From positions 310,001 to 374,000 of the forward strand of contig JADJAS010000001.1 of the NCBI GenBank assembly GCA_016704145.1: a DNA stretch of 64,000 bases, given 5' to 3'. Position 1 is the first letter of the stretch. Each line of letters begins with the position of its first letter. Made by a program: the position numbers and the translations under genes. This DNA comes from Rhodocyclaceae bacterium (GTDB lineage: Bacteria; Pseudomonadota; Gammaproteobacteria; Burkholderiales; Rhodocyclaceae). The notes below the pieces were generated by a model that saw nothing but the letters and a program-made list of their open reading frames with translations, had not been told where the DNA came from and did not search any database. Shown here one piece after another: positions 17,438 through 26,807 of this stretch.

Positions 17438-18171
17438 CGCGTCAGCCAGCGTTCCACCGCGCCCACTTGGCCGGTGTGGGTGAGGTCGATCTGCAGCGGC
17501 GTGATTGAGGCATAACCGTGGGCGACGGCGTCGAAATCGGTGCCGGCGCCGGCGTCGGCCGCCGCGCCGGCGGCGCCCACCCAATAGACCGTCTCATGCC
17601 GGGGCGTGAGTTGCGGCACGGCGGGTTCGGCCTTGTGCCGCCGGCCCAGCCGCGTCACCCGCACGCCTTCGAGCGCCGGCACGTCGGGCACGTTGACATT
17701 GAGCAGCACCGGTTCGCCGAAGCCATCGCGCAGGAAGCGCTCGACCAGTTCCCGGGCGAGCCGGGCGGCAGTGGCGAAATGATGTCCCTCCTTGCTGGCG
17801 AGAGAAACGGCGATGGCCGGCACGCCGAGCAGGTAGCCTTCCATGGCCGCCGCCACGGTGCCGGAGTAGATGGTGTCGTCGCCCATGTTGGCGCCGAGGT
17901 TGATCCCCGACACCACCATGTCGGGCAGGTGATCGAGCATGCCGGTGACCGCCAGATGTACGCAGTCGGTCGGCGTGCCGTTGACGAAATGGAAGCCATT
18001 GGCGGCCCGGCGCAGGCGCAGCGGCCGGTCGAGCGTCAGCGAGTTGCTGGCGCCGCTGCGGTCGCGCTCGGGAGCCACCACGGTGATGTCGGCCAAGGGG
18101 CGCAGCGCTTCGGCCAGCACCTCGATGCCCGGCGCGAAATAGCCGTCGTCGTTACTCAGGAGGATGCGCAT
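17434..18171 (-). CDS. surE: 5'/3'-nucleotidase SurE
   Basis: A metal-dependent nucleoside monophosphate phosphatase of 246 residues. The N-terminal motif MRILLSNDDGYFAPGI carries the metal-binding Asp-Asp; later motifs are PERDRSGASNSLT, VNGTPTDCVHLAV and VVSGINLGANMGDDT. The ATG at 18171 is preceded by no longer plausible start. The 154-base gap to fadE (18172-18325) holds both divergent promoters. A TATACT on the minus strand at 18216-18221 could be the surE -10 but lacks a good -35. Confidence 0.95.
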   Translation of the reverse strand: MRILLSNDDGYFAPGIEVLAEALRPLADITVVAPERDRSGASNSLTLDRPLRLRRAANGFHFVNGTPTDCVHLAVTGMLDHLPDMVVSGINLGANMGDDTIYSGTVAAAMEGYLLGVPAIAVSLASKEGHHFATAARLARELVERFLRDGFGEPVLLNVNVPDVPALEGVRVTRLGRRHKAEPAVPQLTPRHETVYWVGAAGAAADAGAGTDFDAVAHGYASITPLQIDLTHTGQVGAVERWLTR

Positions 18172-18325
18172 GAAACGGGTCGAAGTGCCTTCGGCGGGAA
18201 AAACGGGAAGCGCGGAGTATACCGAATGTGCGGGCTGCTTCCGGCGCGGCAAACCTGTAAGCTTGCGGCTGGCCGCATTCCGGTGACATCGCTGCCCGGA
18301 AGCCACGCATTCGGAGGAACACAAC

Positions 18326-20669
18326 ATGGGCACCCTGATCGCCATCGGCGTCCTGTCGGCACTGACTTTGGTCGTGATCCTGCCGCCCTTGCGGCGCGCC
18401 CTGATCACCCGCCACGTGTTCGCCATTTTCAAGCGAATCCTGCCGACCATGTCGGATACCGAGCGGGAAGCCCTCGAAGCGGGAAGCGTCTGGTGGGAAG
18501 GCGAGTTGTTCCGCGGCCGGCCCGACTGGGCGAAGTTGCTCGACCTGCCGGCACCGAAACTGACCGCCGAAGAACAATCCTTCCTCGACAACGAGGCCGA
18601 GGAAGCCTGCCGCCTGGTGGACGACTGGCGGGTCTCGCACGAGCGTTACGACCTGTCGCCCGAGGCCTGGCAGTACCTCAAGGACAAGGGCTTCCTGGGC
18701 ATGATCATCCCGAAGCGTTACGGTGGCCTCGGCTTCTCCGCCTATGCGCACTCCCAAGTGGTGATGAAGCTGTCGACGCGCTCGTCGGCGCTGGCGGTAA
18801 GCGCCATGGTGCCCAATTCGCTCGGGCCGGCCGAACTGCTGCTGCATTACGGCACCGAGGCGCAGAAAGACCACTACCTGCCCCGGCTGGCCAAGGGCAT
18901 CGAGATCCCGGCCTTCGCGCTGACCTCGCCCTGGGCCGGATCCGACGCCGCCGCCATTCCCGACGTCGGCATCGTCTGCCGAGGCACCTGGCAAGGCCGG
19001 GAAGTGATCGGCATGCGCGTGACCTGGGACAAGCGCTACATCACGCTGGCGCCGGTCTGCACGCTGCTCGGCCTCGCCTTCCGGCTATTCGACCCCGACG
19101 GCCTGCTCGGCGGCCGCAAGGATCGCGGCATCACCTGCGCACTGGTACCGCACGACCATCCGGGCGTCGAGACCGGCCGCCGCCACCTGCCGCTGAACGG
19201 TGCCTTCACCAACGGGCCGACGCGCGGCCGCGAAGTGTTCATGCCTTTCGATTTCATCATCGGCGGCCCGGAGCGCATCGGCCAAGGCTGGCGCATGCTC
19301 ATGGAAAGCCTGGCGGCGGGGCGTGGCATTTCCCTGCCTTCCTCGAATACCGGCATGGCCAAGCTCGCCGCCCGGGCGGTCGGCGGCTACGCGCGCGTGC
19401 GCAGCCAGTTCAACATGGCCATCGGCCGCTTCGAGGGCATCGAGGAGCCGCTGACGCGCATCGGCGCCAATACCTACATGATGGACGCGGCGCGCACGCT
19501 GACGGCCGGCGCCATCGACCTTGGCGAGAAGCCCTCGGTGGTCTCGGCCATCGTCAAGTACCACGTCACCGAACGCGCGCGGCAGGTGGTGAACGACGGC
19601 ATGGACATTATCGGCGGCAAGGGCATCTGCCTCGGCCCCGCCAACTTCCTCGGCCGCGCCTACCAGCAGTTGCCGATCGGCATCACCGTGGAGGGCGCCA
19701 ACATCCTGACGCGCAGCCTGATCATCTTCGGCCAGGGCGCAGTACGCTGCCACCCCCATGCTGGCGGAGATCCAGGCGGTGCAGAACGCCGACGCGAAGC
19801 AGGGCCTCGTGGACTTCGATGCCGCCCTGTTCGGCCATGTCGGCTACACGCTGAAAAACGGTCTGCGCGCGTTCTGGCACGGGCTGACCGGCTCGCATAC
19901 CGTGCCGGTGCCCGACGTGGCGCCGGCAGCCCGCCGTTACTACCAACAGTTGACCCGCTTCTCGGCGGCCTTCGCCTACATCGCCGACATCTCGATGCTG
20001 GTCATGGGCGGCGACCTCAAGCGCCGGGAGAAACTCTCGGCGCGCATGGGCGACATCCTGTCCCAGATGTACCTGATCTCGGCCACGCTCAAGCGCTTCG
20101 AGGACGAAGGCCGCCAGCCGGCCGACGCGCCGCTGATGCATTGGGCGATCTGGGACGCCATGTACAAGGCGCAGCAGGCTTTCGACGGCGTCATCGCCAA
20201 CTATCCGAACCGCTTCTTCGCCTTCTGGCTGCACAAGGTGATCTTTCCCTTCGGCCATCCCTACGTCGTGCCTTCCGACGCGGTTGGCCACGAAGTCGCC
20301 CGGGCGCTGATCGCGCCGGGACCGGCGCGGGAACGACTGACCGCGGGCTGCCATGTCCCGGCCGGCGACGACGAGCCGGTGGGCGCCATCGAACTGGCGC
20401 TGGCCGCCACCGTCGAGGCCGAGCCGATCGAGGCGAAGATCCGCAAGGCCGAGCGCGACGGCCGCTTCGAGGGCAACCCGACGGCCAACGTCCGCGACAT
20501 CGCCGACGCCGCCTTGGCGGCCGGGATCATCGATGCGACGGAACACGAACTGATGCGCCGGCGCAACCGGCTGCGCGATATCGTCGTGCGCGTGGACGAC
20601 TTTCCCTACGATTTCGGCGTCACCGGTGCCTCGCGGAGGCCCCGGCAGGCAGGTTCGCCGCTGTCGTGA
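18326..20669 (+). CDS. fadE: Acyl-CoA dehydrogenase FadE, interrupted by a frameshift
   Basis: Long-chain acyl-CoA dehydrogenase, first step of beta-oxidation. The N-terminal frame (18326 to about 19757) has a membrane segment (IAIGVLSALTLVVILPPLR), then the dehydrogenase body up to TVEGANILTRSLIIFGQGA. The C-terminal DUF1974-type region continues only in another frame (from 19758, MLAEIQAVQNADAKQG, to the stop at 20669). The switch is at CCCCC 19753-19757: removing one C gives HPMLAEI, as in intact FadE. Combined length would be about 780 residues, near normal. Either a sequencing/assembly homopolymer error, a recent mutation, or slippage. GGAGGA lies 8 bases before the ATG. FadD follows, supporting a fatty-acid degradation unit. 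Confidence 0.88.
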
Positions 20670-20751
20670 CCGCAGCGCAATTGCGGTATGCTGCGAGGGT
20701 CGGGGCAAAACCATCCGCCGCCGGGCGGAAGATAAGAAAAAAGACAAGGGC

Positions 20752-22428
20752 ATGGAGAAGATCTGGCTGAAGAGTTATCCGGAAGGCATTCCCGCGGAGA
20801 TCGGCCCACTCGCCGAGTCCTCGCTTGGCGAGCTCATGGACAAGGCCTGCCGGCGCCATGCCGACCAGACCGCTTACCTGAGCATGGGCATCGGCCTGAG
20901 CTACGCGGAACTTGACCGACAGTCGGCCGCTTTCGCCGGCTGGCTGCAAAGCATCGGCATCGGCAAGGGCGCGCGTGTCGCCCTGATGATGCCGAATCTC
21001 CTGCAATACCCCGTGTGCATGTTCGGCGCGCTGCGCGCCGGCTGCGTCGTGGTGAACTGCAATCCGTTATACACGCCGCGCGAACTCGAACACCAGATGC
21101 GCGATTCCGGCGCCGAAGTGATGGTCGTCGTCGAAAATTTCGCCCACACCGTCGAGCAGATCCTGCCGCGCACCTCGCTGCGTCACGTCGTCGTCACCTC
21201 GATGGGCGAAATGCTGGGGCCGAAGGGGCTGCTGGTGAACCTGCTGGTGCGTCACGTCAGGAAGCTGGTACCGCCCTGGCGCATTCCCGCCGCGGTCCGC
21301 CTCGGCGCGGCGCTGGCGACCGGACGCCGTAATGGATTCCGCGCACCGACCGTTGGCCTCGACGACCTGGCGTTCCTGCAATACACGGGCGGCACCACGG
21401 GCGTGGCCAAGGGCGCCATGCTCAGTCACGGCAACATCATCGCCAACGTCACGCAAGCCGGTCTCTGGATCAGCAAGTCGGTCAACGAAGGCGGGGAATG
21501 GGTCGTCACCGCCCTGCCGCTCTATCACATCTTCGCCCTCACCGCGAACTGCCTGATGTTCATGCGCCTGGGCGCCACCAACCTGCTGATCGCCGATCCG
21601 CGCAACATCCCGGGCCTGGTCAAGGAACTCGGCAGGCATCCGTTCTCGATCATCACCGGCGTGAACACGCTGTTCAACGCGCTACTGCATGATGAGCACT
21701 TCGCCACGCTCGACTTCTCGCGACTGAAAGTGACGCTTGGCGGCGGCATGGCCGTGCAGAAGCCGGTGGCCGACCGCTGGCACGAAGTGACCGGCAAGCC
21801 GCTGATTCAGGCCTACGGACTGACGGAGACCTCGCCGGCAGTCACCATCAATCCGCTCTACATCGATGCCTTCACCGGTTCGATCGGCCTGCCGCTGCCC
21901 TCGACGGAGATATCGATCCGCAACGATGCCGGCGATGAAGTGGCCGGCACCCTGCCCGGCGAACTCTGCGTGCGCGGCCCGCAAGTGACGCGCGGCTACT
22001 GGCAGCGCGCCGACGAAACCACTGCCGTGTTCCACGCCGACGGCTTCCTGCGCACCGGCGATATCGGCTACATCGACGACCAGGGGTTCATCTTCCTGGT
22101 CGACCGCAAGAAGGACATGATCCTGGTGTCGGGCTTCAACGTCTACCCGAATGAAGTGGAAGAGGTGGTGGCGGGCCATCCGGGCGTGCGCGAGGTGGCC
22201 GCCATCGGCGTGCCCGATGAACGCTCGGGCGAGGCGGTGAAAATATTCGTCGTGCGCAACGACCCGTCGCTGACCGCCGAAGCGTTGATCGCCCATTGCC
22301 GCACGCAACTCACTTCGTACAAGGTGCCGCGGCACGTGGAGTTCCGCGACGACCTGCCCAAGAGCAATGTCGGCAAGGTGCTGCGGCGGGCGCTGAAGGA
22401 CGCTACCGCCGCCAGCGCCCCGCGTTAG
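20752..22428 (+). CDS. fadD: Long-chain fatty-acid--CoA ligase
   Basis: Activates fatty acids to acyl-CoA via an acyl-adenylate. The 558-residue ANL-family enzyme has the P-loop YTGGTTGVAKGAMLSHGN, A5 motif QAYGLTETSPAVT, A7 TGDIGYIDDQGF, A8 hinge DRKKDMILVSGFNVYPNEVE and A10 lysine in PKSNVGKVLRR. Started at ATG 20752 (MEKIWLKSYPEG), the normal FadD beginning; an AAGGG sits just upstream. It follows fadE by 82 bases. Its stop lies in a 17-base direct repeat. Confidence 0.93.
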   Translation: MEKIWLKSYPEGIPAEIGPLAESSLGELMDKACRRHADQTAYLSMGIGLSYAELDRQSAAFAGWLQSIGIGKGARVALMMPNLLQYPVCMFGALRAGCVVVNCNPLYTPRELEHQMRDSGAEVMVVVENFAHTVEQILPRTSLRHVVVTSMGEMLGPKGLLVNLLVRHVRKLVPPWRIPAAVRLGAALATGRRNGFRAPTVGLDDLAFLQYTGGTTGVAKGAMLSHGNIIANVTQAGLWISKSVNEGGEWVVTALPLYHIFALTANCLMFMRLGATNLLIADPRNIPGLVKELGRHPFSIITGVNTLFNALLHDEHFATLDFSRLKVTLGGGMAVQKPVADRWHEVTGKPLIQAYGLTETSPAVTINPLYIDAFTGSIGLPLPSTEISIRNDAGDEVAGTLPGELCVRGPQVTRGYWQRADETTAVFHADGFLRTGDIGYIDDQGFIFLVDRKKDMILVSGFNVYPNEVEEVVAGHPGVREVAAIGVPDERSGEAVKIFVVRNDPSLTAEALIAHCRTQLTSYKVPRHVEFRDDLPKSNVGKVLRRALKDATAASAPR

Positions 22429-22457
22429 CCGCCGCCTAGGGTTAGCCGCCGCTTGGC
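22424..22457. repeat. 17-bp tandem duplication between fadD and the MoaD-like gene
   Basis: GTTAGCCGCCGCCTAGG (22424-22440) is followed directly by a near-identical copy at 22441-22457 with two differences. The first copy contains the fadD stop codon and the second abuts the stop of the convergent MoaD-like gene. It is probably a small replication-slippage duplication; no function is evident. Confidence 0.6.
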
Positions 22458-22711
22458 TACCCGCCGGCAATCGGCGGCCAGATGGCCAGCGTTTCGCCCT
22501 CCCGCAGTTGTCGTGATGCACGCTCGGCCGGCGGGACGAAATTGCCGTCGATCAGGACCAGGTGGCACGACTTCGGCGGCAGGGCGAAACGCTCGATGAC
22601 CTGGAGGACCGTGGTCTCTTCTGCCAGGTCGAGCGTGAGCGAATTGTCCTTCTTCGCCTCCGCCGGCAGGTAGTCCTGCAGCATGGCGAAGAGCTTGAAT
22701 GTTACTTTCAT
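22457..22711 (-). CDS. aorD: MoaD/ThiS-family sulfur carrier linked to the aldehyde oxidoreductase
   Basis: A small beta-grasp protein of 84 residues ending in the required Gly-Gly (AIWPPIAGG), whose C-terminal thiocarboxylate donates sulfur to the metallopterin dithiolene. It starts MKVTFKLFAMLQDYLPAEA, typical of MoaD. Its ATG overlaps the stop of the FAD subunit gene (ATGA). Position as the last gene of an aldehyde oxidoreductase operon suggests a dedicated role in making the tungsten bis-pterin cofactor. The name aorD follows my recollection of the Aromatoleum aromaticum operon and should be treated as tentative. Confidence 0.78.
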   Translation of the reverse strand: MKVTFKLFAMLQDYLPAEAKKDNSLTLDLAEETTVLQVIERFALPPKSCHLVLIDGNFVPPAERASRQLREGETLAIWPPIAGG

Positions 22712-23949
22712 GCCGCCTTTTGCGCAGTGGCGAGATACGCGGCCATGAACGAGGTCGGATCGGCCAGCAGCCGGTCTTTCCAGGCGCCGAGCCGCGCACG
22801 GGTCTGGATCAGGCCGCGCAGCGCGCCGACGTGGTCGGTGCAGCCGATGCTGGTGGCGCCGATCAGCACGTCATCCTTGAACTGGAGCGAGAGGTAGCGG
22901 AAATTCTCCGCGTCGACCAGTTCGACGCCGTCACCGACCCCTTGCCACTGTCCGAAGGAGGTCGAAATCAAGCCGAGCGTGTCGAGGACATTGATCGCCA
23001 GGCTGCCCTGCGATGCCGATGCGTCGTCGGCCATGTTGTGTGCCGCGATGCGCGCCTGATCGGCGGCGTTGGGCTGGATGGCGTTCAACTCGGGCTGGCC
23101 AGAGTGGAAGCCGGTCGCCTCCGTGACGTCGCCCGCCGCGAAAATGTCCGCCACGGATGTCCGCATGCCCCCATCGACGCGAATGCCGCGGCCCATCTCG
23201 ATGCCGCTGCCGGCGAGGAACTCGATGTTGGGCCGCACGCCGGCCGCGCAGATGACGAGATCGGCCATCATCGGCGTGCCGCCGCCGCTGACTTTCACCG
23301 CGAGCGCATCGCCCTGCCGTTCGATCGCCGTGATCGCCGCATTGACGTGCACGGCGATGCCCTTGGCTTCGACCCAGCATCGGATCATGCCGCCGGCCGT
23401 TTCAGTCATCATGCGCGGCACCATGCGGTCGCCCATCTCGACCACGGCCAGCTTGACGCCGCGCGCCGCCAGGGCCTCCATGATGATGCAGCCGATGAAA
23501 CCGGCGCCGAGTTGCAGCACGCGGCTGCCGGGTTTCGCCTTCTCGGCGATGGCGCGCGCGTCGGCGAGTGTCCAGCAGGTATGCACATTCGGCAAATCCA
23601 TGCCGGGCACGCTCGGCCGGATCGGCCGCGAGCCGGTGGCGATCAGCAGTTTGTCATAGCCTTGGCGCTGGCCATCGGCGAACTCGACCTGCTTCGCCAA
23701 CGGGGCCACCCGGGCGACGCGCCCTTGCACGAGCCGGATGTTCAGCCGCGCGTAGTGGTCGGCATCCTTGCGCAGATAGGTACCCTGCTCGGTGATGTTG
23801 CCGTGCAGGAAATAAGGAATCGCCATGCGCGAATACGGCGGCTCCGGCTCGTCGCCGATCAGGACGATATCGGCCGCCGGTTGCAGGCGGCGTAGCGTTT
23901 CCGCGGCAAAGACCCCGGCGGGGCCGTTGCCGACGATGACATGCTTCAT
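22708..23949 (-). CDS. aorC: FAD-dependent NAD(P)H oxidoreductase subunit of aldehyde oxidoreductase
   Basis: A 413-residue two-Rossmann flavoprotein. It shows an N-terminal FAD motif (IVGNGPAGVFAAETL), a second nucleotide motif (VLQLGAGFIGCIIMEAL) and a C-terminal FAD aspartate segment (VADIFAAGDVTEA). It matches the FAD subunit of the AorABC enzyme, passing electrons between the tungsten/FeS subunits and NAD+. Only 3 bases separate it from aorB, and it overlaps the MoaD-like gene. Alone it could be read as a nitrite-reductase-type or rubredoxin reductase; the operon makes the AorC role far more likely. Confidence 0.83.
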   Translation of the reverse strand: MKHVIVGNGPAGVFAAETLRRLQPAADIVLIGDEPEPPYSRMAIPYFLHGNITEQGTYLRKDADHYARLNIRLVQGRVARVAPLAKQVEFADGQRQGYDKLLIATGSRPIRPSVPGMDLPNVHTCWTLADARAIAEKAKPGSRVLQLGAGFIGCIIMEALAARGVKLAVVEMGDRMVPRMMTETAGGMIRCWVEAKGIAVHVNAAITAIERQGDALAVKVSGGGTPMMADLVICAAGVRPNIEFLAGSGIEMGRGIRVDGGMRTSVADIFAAGDVTEATGFHSGQPELNAIQPNAADQARIAAHNMADDASASQGSLAINVLDTLGLISTSFGQWQGVGDGVELVDAENFRYLSLQFKDDVLIGATSIGCTDHVGALRGLIQTRARLGAWKDRLLADPTSFMAAYLATAQKAA

Positions 23950-23952
23950 CGC

Positions 23953-25800
23953 TCAGAGCCCCAGACGCTTGAGCGTATCCTGCGTCGGCACGCCGTTGGC
24001 ATCCCAGCCGCGCGTCTTGTAATACTCGGGCTTCATCTTGTCGATGCCGTTCACCAGGCCCTTGGCCGGGCCGGTCTTGGCCGGTTCGGTCTTCAGGCGC
24101 GGTGGCAGGTCGTCGTCCTTGGCGGTGAATCCCGCCGCCAGGTTGAACTGGCGTTCCATGTTCCAGATACGCTCGCCGACCTCGTTCAGCTTCTCCATCG
24201 ACCAATCGCCCTCGCAGGCGGCGGCGATCTGCGGCTGCACATCGGCCAGCGTCCAGGCGAAGGACGTGAACACACAGATGCCGGCGGAATCGAACACCGC
24301 CGTCGCGTCCTGGAAAGCCTTGACCAGATCGGCCTTGCCATCGGTGACGAGAGGATCGGTCTTGACCGGAATGCCGAACACCTCGGAGGCGACCGTGTAG
24401 CTGCGCAGGTGGCAGGCACCGCGATTGGAAGTGGCATAGGTCAGGCCCATGCCCTGAATACCGCGCGAATCGTAGGCCGGAAATTCCTGTTTCTTCACCG
24501 ACATCGAGAGTTCCGGCCGGCCGTACTTCGCGCACATCCGCGCCGAACCCAGCCCGAGTTCCTTGCCGAAGCCCTCGCCCCTCGCGGTCATCTGCGCCAG
24601 CTCGCACAATGCCTTGGCAGAGCCGAACGGTGCTTCCATGCCGATCTGCTCCTGCTTGATGATGCCCAGCTCGTAGAGTTCCATCGCCGCGCCGACGGTG
24701 GCGCCAAAGGAGATCGGGTCGAAACCATCCTCGTTGCAGATCAGGTTGGCGAACTGCAAGGCTTCGAGGTCGCCCACGCCGTTGGCGGCCCCCAGCGCCC
24801 AGGCCGCCTCGTATTCCAGGCCGCCGGAGGCGCCCCAGTATTCCGGCTTGTTCACCACGCTGAAATGGGTCTCGTCGATCTTCGAGATACGCCCGCAAGC
24901 AATCGTGCAGCCGAAGCAGGCGGCGTTGGTGACCAGGTGCGATTTGCCGTCGGTCGGCCGCTTTTCGTGCATGGCCTCGGCGGAAATCTTGCGTGCCTCC
25001 TCGAACTGCACGTCGCGGTGGTTGCGCGTCGGCAGCGCGCCCATTTCGTTAATGACATTCATCAGCACCTGCGTGCCGTAGGTCGGCAAGCCCTGGCCGG
25101 TGACGGCGTTGTCGGCCAGCACTTTCTTGCCGGCGGCGGCGGCGGCCATGAACGCCTTGGGGTCCCTGACGCTCGAGGTGCCGAGCGTGCCGCGCACGGC
25201 GACCGCCTTGAGGTTCTTCGAGCCCATCACCGTGCCGACACCCGAACGGCCGGCGGCACGGTGCAGGTCGTTGACGATGCAGGCGTACAGCACGCCATTC
25301 TCGCCGGCGCGGCCGATGCTGGAAACGCGAACTTGCGGGTCCTGATGTGCCTTCTTGATGATCTCCTCGGTCTGCCAGACGGTCTTGCCCCACAGGTGGC
25401 CGGCATCGCGCAGCTCGGCCTTGCCGTTCTCGAGCCACAGGTAAACAGGCTTGGGACTCCTGCCTTCGAAGATGATCATGTCCCAGCCGGCGAACTTGAG
25501 TTCGGCACCGAAATAGCCGCCGGAGTTCGAACAGGCGATCGCGCCGGTCAGCGCGCCCTTGGTCACCACCGAGTAACGGCCACCGGTCGAGGCTGGCGTG
25601 CCGGTCAGCGGGCCGGTGGTCATGATCAGCTTGTTGGCCGGCGAAAGCGGATCGACCTTGGGATCGACTTCACTGACGAAATACTTGGTGGCCAGTCCGC
25701 GCTGGCCAAGATACTGCTGCGCCCATTCCATGTTGAGCGGTTCGCGCTTGCAGGTGCCGTTGGTGAGGTCAACGCGCAATACATTACGGGTCCATGCCAT
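23953..25800 (-). CDS. aorB: Tungsten-containing aldehyde:ferredoxin oxidoreductase, catalytic subunit
   Basis: Oxidises aldehydes to acids (or reduces acids) at a tungsten bis-metallopterin. The 615 residues start MAWTRNVLRVDLTNGTCKRE and cover the AOR N-domain (PANKLIMTTGPLTGTPAST, IACSNSGGYFGAELK) and the AOR C-domain with the FeS motif CFGCTIACGR and a distal Cys near GICVFTSFAW. Motif ASNRGACHLR-like (ATSNRGACHLRSYT) matches the pterin-binding region. It sits in the order FeS subunit, catalytic subunit, FAD subunit, MoaD-like gene. Substrate cannot be read from sequence; detoxification of aromatic or aliphatic aldehydes is plausible. Confidence 0.9.
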   Translation of the reverse strand: MAWTRNVLRVDLTNGTCKREPLNMEWAQQYLGQRGLATKYFVSEVDPKVDPLSPANKLIMTTGPLTGTPASTGGRYSVVTKGALTGAIACSNSGGYFGAELKFAGWDMIIFEGRSPKPVYLWLENGKAELRDAGHLWGKTVWQTEEIIKKAHQDPQVRVSSIGRAGENGVLYACIVNDLHRAAGRSGVGTVMGSKNLKAVAVRGTLGTSSVRDPKAFMAAAAAGKKVLADNAVTGQGLPTYGTQVLMNVINEMGALPTRNHRDVQFEEARKISAEAMHEKRPTDGKSHLVTNAACFGCTIACGRISKIDETHFSVVNKPEYWGASGGLEYEAAWALGAANGVGDLEALQFANLICNEDGFDPISFGATVGAAMELYELGIIKQEQIGMEAPFGSAKALCELAQMTARGEGFGKELGLGSARMCAKYGRPELSMSVKKQEFPAYDSRGIQGMGLTYATSNRGACHLRSYTVASEVFGIPVKTDPLVTDGKADLVKAFQDATAVFDSAGICVFTSFAWTLADVQPQIAAACEGDWSMEKLNEVGERIWNMERQFNLAAGFTAKDDDLPPRLKTEPAKTGPAKGLVNGIDKMKPEYYKTRGWDANGVPTQDTLKRLGL

Positions 25801-25815
25801 GGTGTTTCCCTCCGC

Positions 25816-26295
25816 TCAGGCGCTGGCGCGCGATGAAGTATCGGTCTTGTCAGCCCAGGCGCGCATCTTGTCGAGGCCCGTCCAGTCGGCATCGACGTAG
25901 GTGATGGCGCCGGTGGGGCAGGCGGTCGCACAAGCAGGATCGCCGCCGCAGAGGTCGCATTTCTGCACCTTGCCGGTATCGGCGACGTAATTGACCGTGC
26001 CGAACGGGCAGGCGATGGTGCACACCTTGCAGCCGACGCAGGTGGCCTCATTCACCACCTTGGCGCCGGTGCCGGCATCGACGCGGATCGCATCGACCGG
26101 GCAGGCATTCAGGCACCAGGCCTCGGCGCACTGCGTGCAGGTGTAGGGTACCTTGCGACCTTCATGCTCGAAGTTGAATACCTTGATGCGGGACTTCGCG
26201 GGGTTGAACACGCCATGGTGCTCGAATGAACACGCCATCTCGCACTGCAGGCAGCCGGTGCACTTGGCGGCGTTGATGTGCAGCGATTTCTGCAT
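25816..26295 (-). CDS. aorA: Four-cluster ferredoxin subunit of aldehyde oxidoreductase
   Basis: An electron-transfer subunit of 159 residues with four Cys clusters: CTGCLQCEMAC, CTQCAEAWCLNACP, CVGCKVCTIACP and CDLCGGDPACATACP. This is the DmsB/AorA pattern for four [4Fe-4S] centres, without a Tat or Sec signal, hence cytoplasmic. A strong Shine-Dalgarno (GAGGAG) lies 6 bases before ATG 26295. It is the first gene of the operon, with a 110-base leader region containing a small inverted repeat. In the A. aromaticum enzyme this subunit polymerises into an electron-carrying filament; whether that holds here is unknown. Confidence 0.86.
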   Translation of the reverse strand: MQKSLHINAAKCTGCLQCEMACSFEHHGVFNPAKSRIKVFNFEHEGRKVPYTCTQCAEAWCLNACPVDAIRVDAGTGAKVVNEATCVGCKVCTIACPFGTVNYVADTGKVQKCDLCGGDPACATACPTGAITYVDADWTGLDKMRAWADKTDTSSRASA

Positions 26296-26347
26296 ATCGG
26301 ACTCCTCGGGTGGATTGTTGTTTTGGCCGGCCGGGCAACAAAACCGG

Positions 26348-26367
26348 ATATGCGCAAACTAGCATAT
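26348..26367. promoter_or_regulatory. Possible operator upstream of the aldehyde oxidoreductase operon
   Basis: ATATGC (26348-26353) and GCATAT (26362-26367) form a perfect inverted repeat with an 8-base spacer, 53-72 bases upstream of the aorA start. Size and symmetry suit a dimeric regulator, but no regulator gene is adjacent and no clear -35/-10 is seen. Chance occurrence cannot be excluded. Confidence 0.3.
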
Positions 26368-26405
26368 TCACCCTGGCGCTTCAACATCGCGGCAACCGGC
26401 GACGG

Positions 26406-26768
26406 TTATCGGCGCCAGTGGAATACGGGGATATGCCGCACGTTCGACGAAGCGTGGGAAAACAGGGTCGAACCCGCCACGATCAGCCAGAACAGCACCG
26501 CGCGCACCGATTCGTCCCACGCCATCCACACAACCAGCACCAGTTTGATTTCCAGGGCCACGCCGGAGGCTTCGAGCAGGTGACCCGGACGTTTCCAGGT
26601 GTCGAGCGCCAGCATGATCGCGCCGGTGGCGACCAGGGCCGCCACCGCCCGGCCCGCCGATACCGGCGCACCGAGCAAGGCCGCGCCCAGCACCACGACG
26701 GCCACCATGTGCAGGCCGCGCAGCAGGATATTGGCCCAGCGCAGCGGTTCGGAAAGTTTGCGGTTCAT
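26406..26768 (-). CDS. Small integral membrane protein of unknown function
   Basis: A 120-residue protein with about four hydrophobic segments (around residues 16-34, 39-57, 70-84 and 87-102), a short cytoplasmic-looking N-terminus and a His-containing tail (FSHASSNVRHIPVFHW). I do not recognise a family. It is transcribed towards the aldehyde oxidoreductase operon, ending 110 bases before aorA, so it may be co-transcribed with it. The start ATG 26768 is 39 bases from the divergent start at 26808, leaving little room for two separate promoters. Confidence 0.6.
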   Translation of the reverse strand: MNRKLSEPLRWANILLRGLHMVAVVVLGAALLGAPVSAGRAVAALVATGAIMLALDTWKRPGHLLEASGVALEIKLVLVVWMAWDESVRAVLFWLIVAGSTLFSHASSNVRHIPVFHWRR

Positions 26769-26807
26769 AATCGGCTCGATCGAGGCAACAGCAAGCGCAT
26801 TTCTAAC

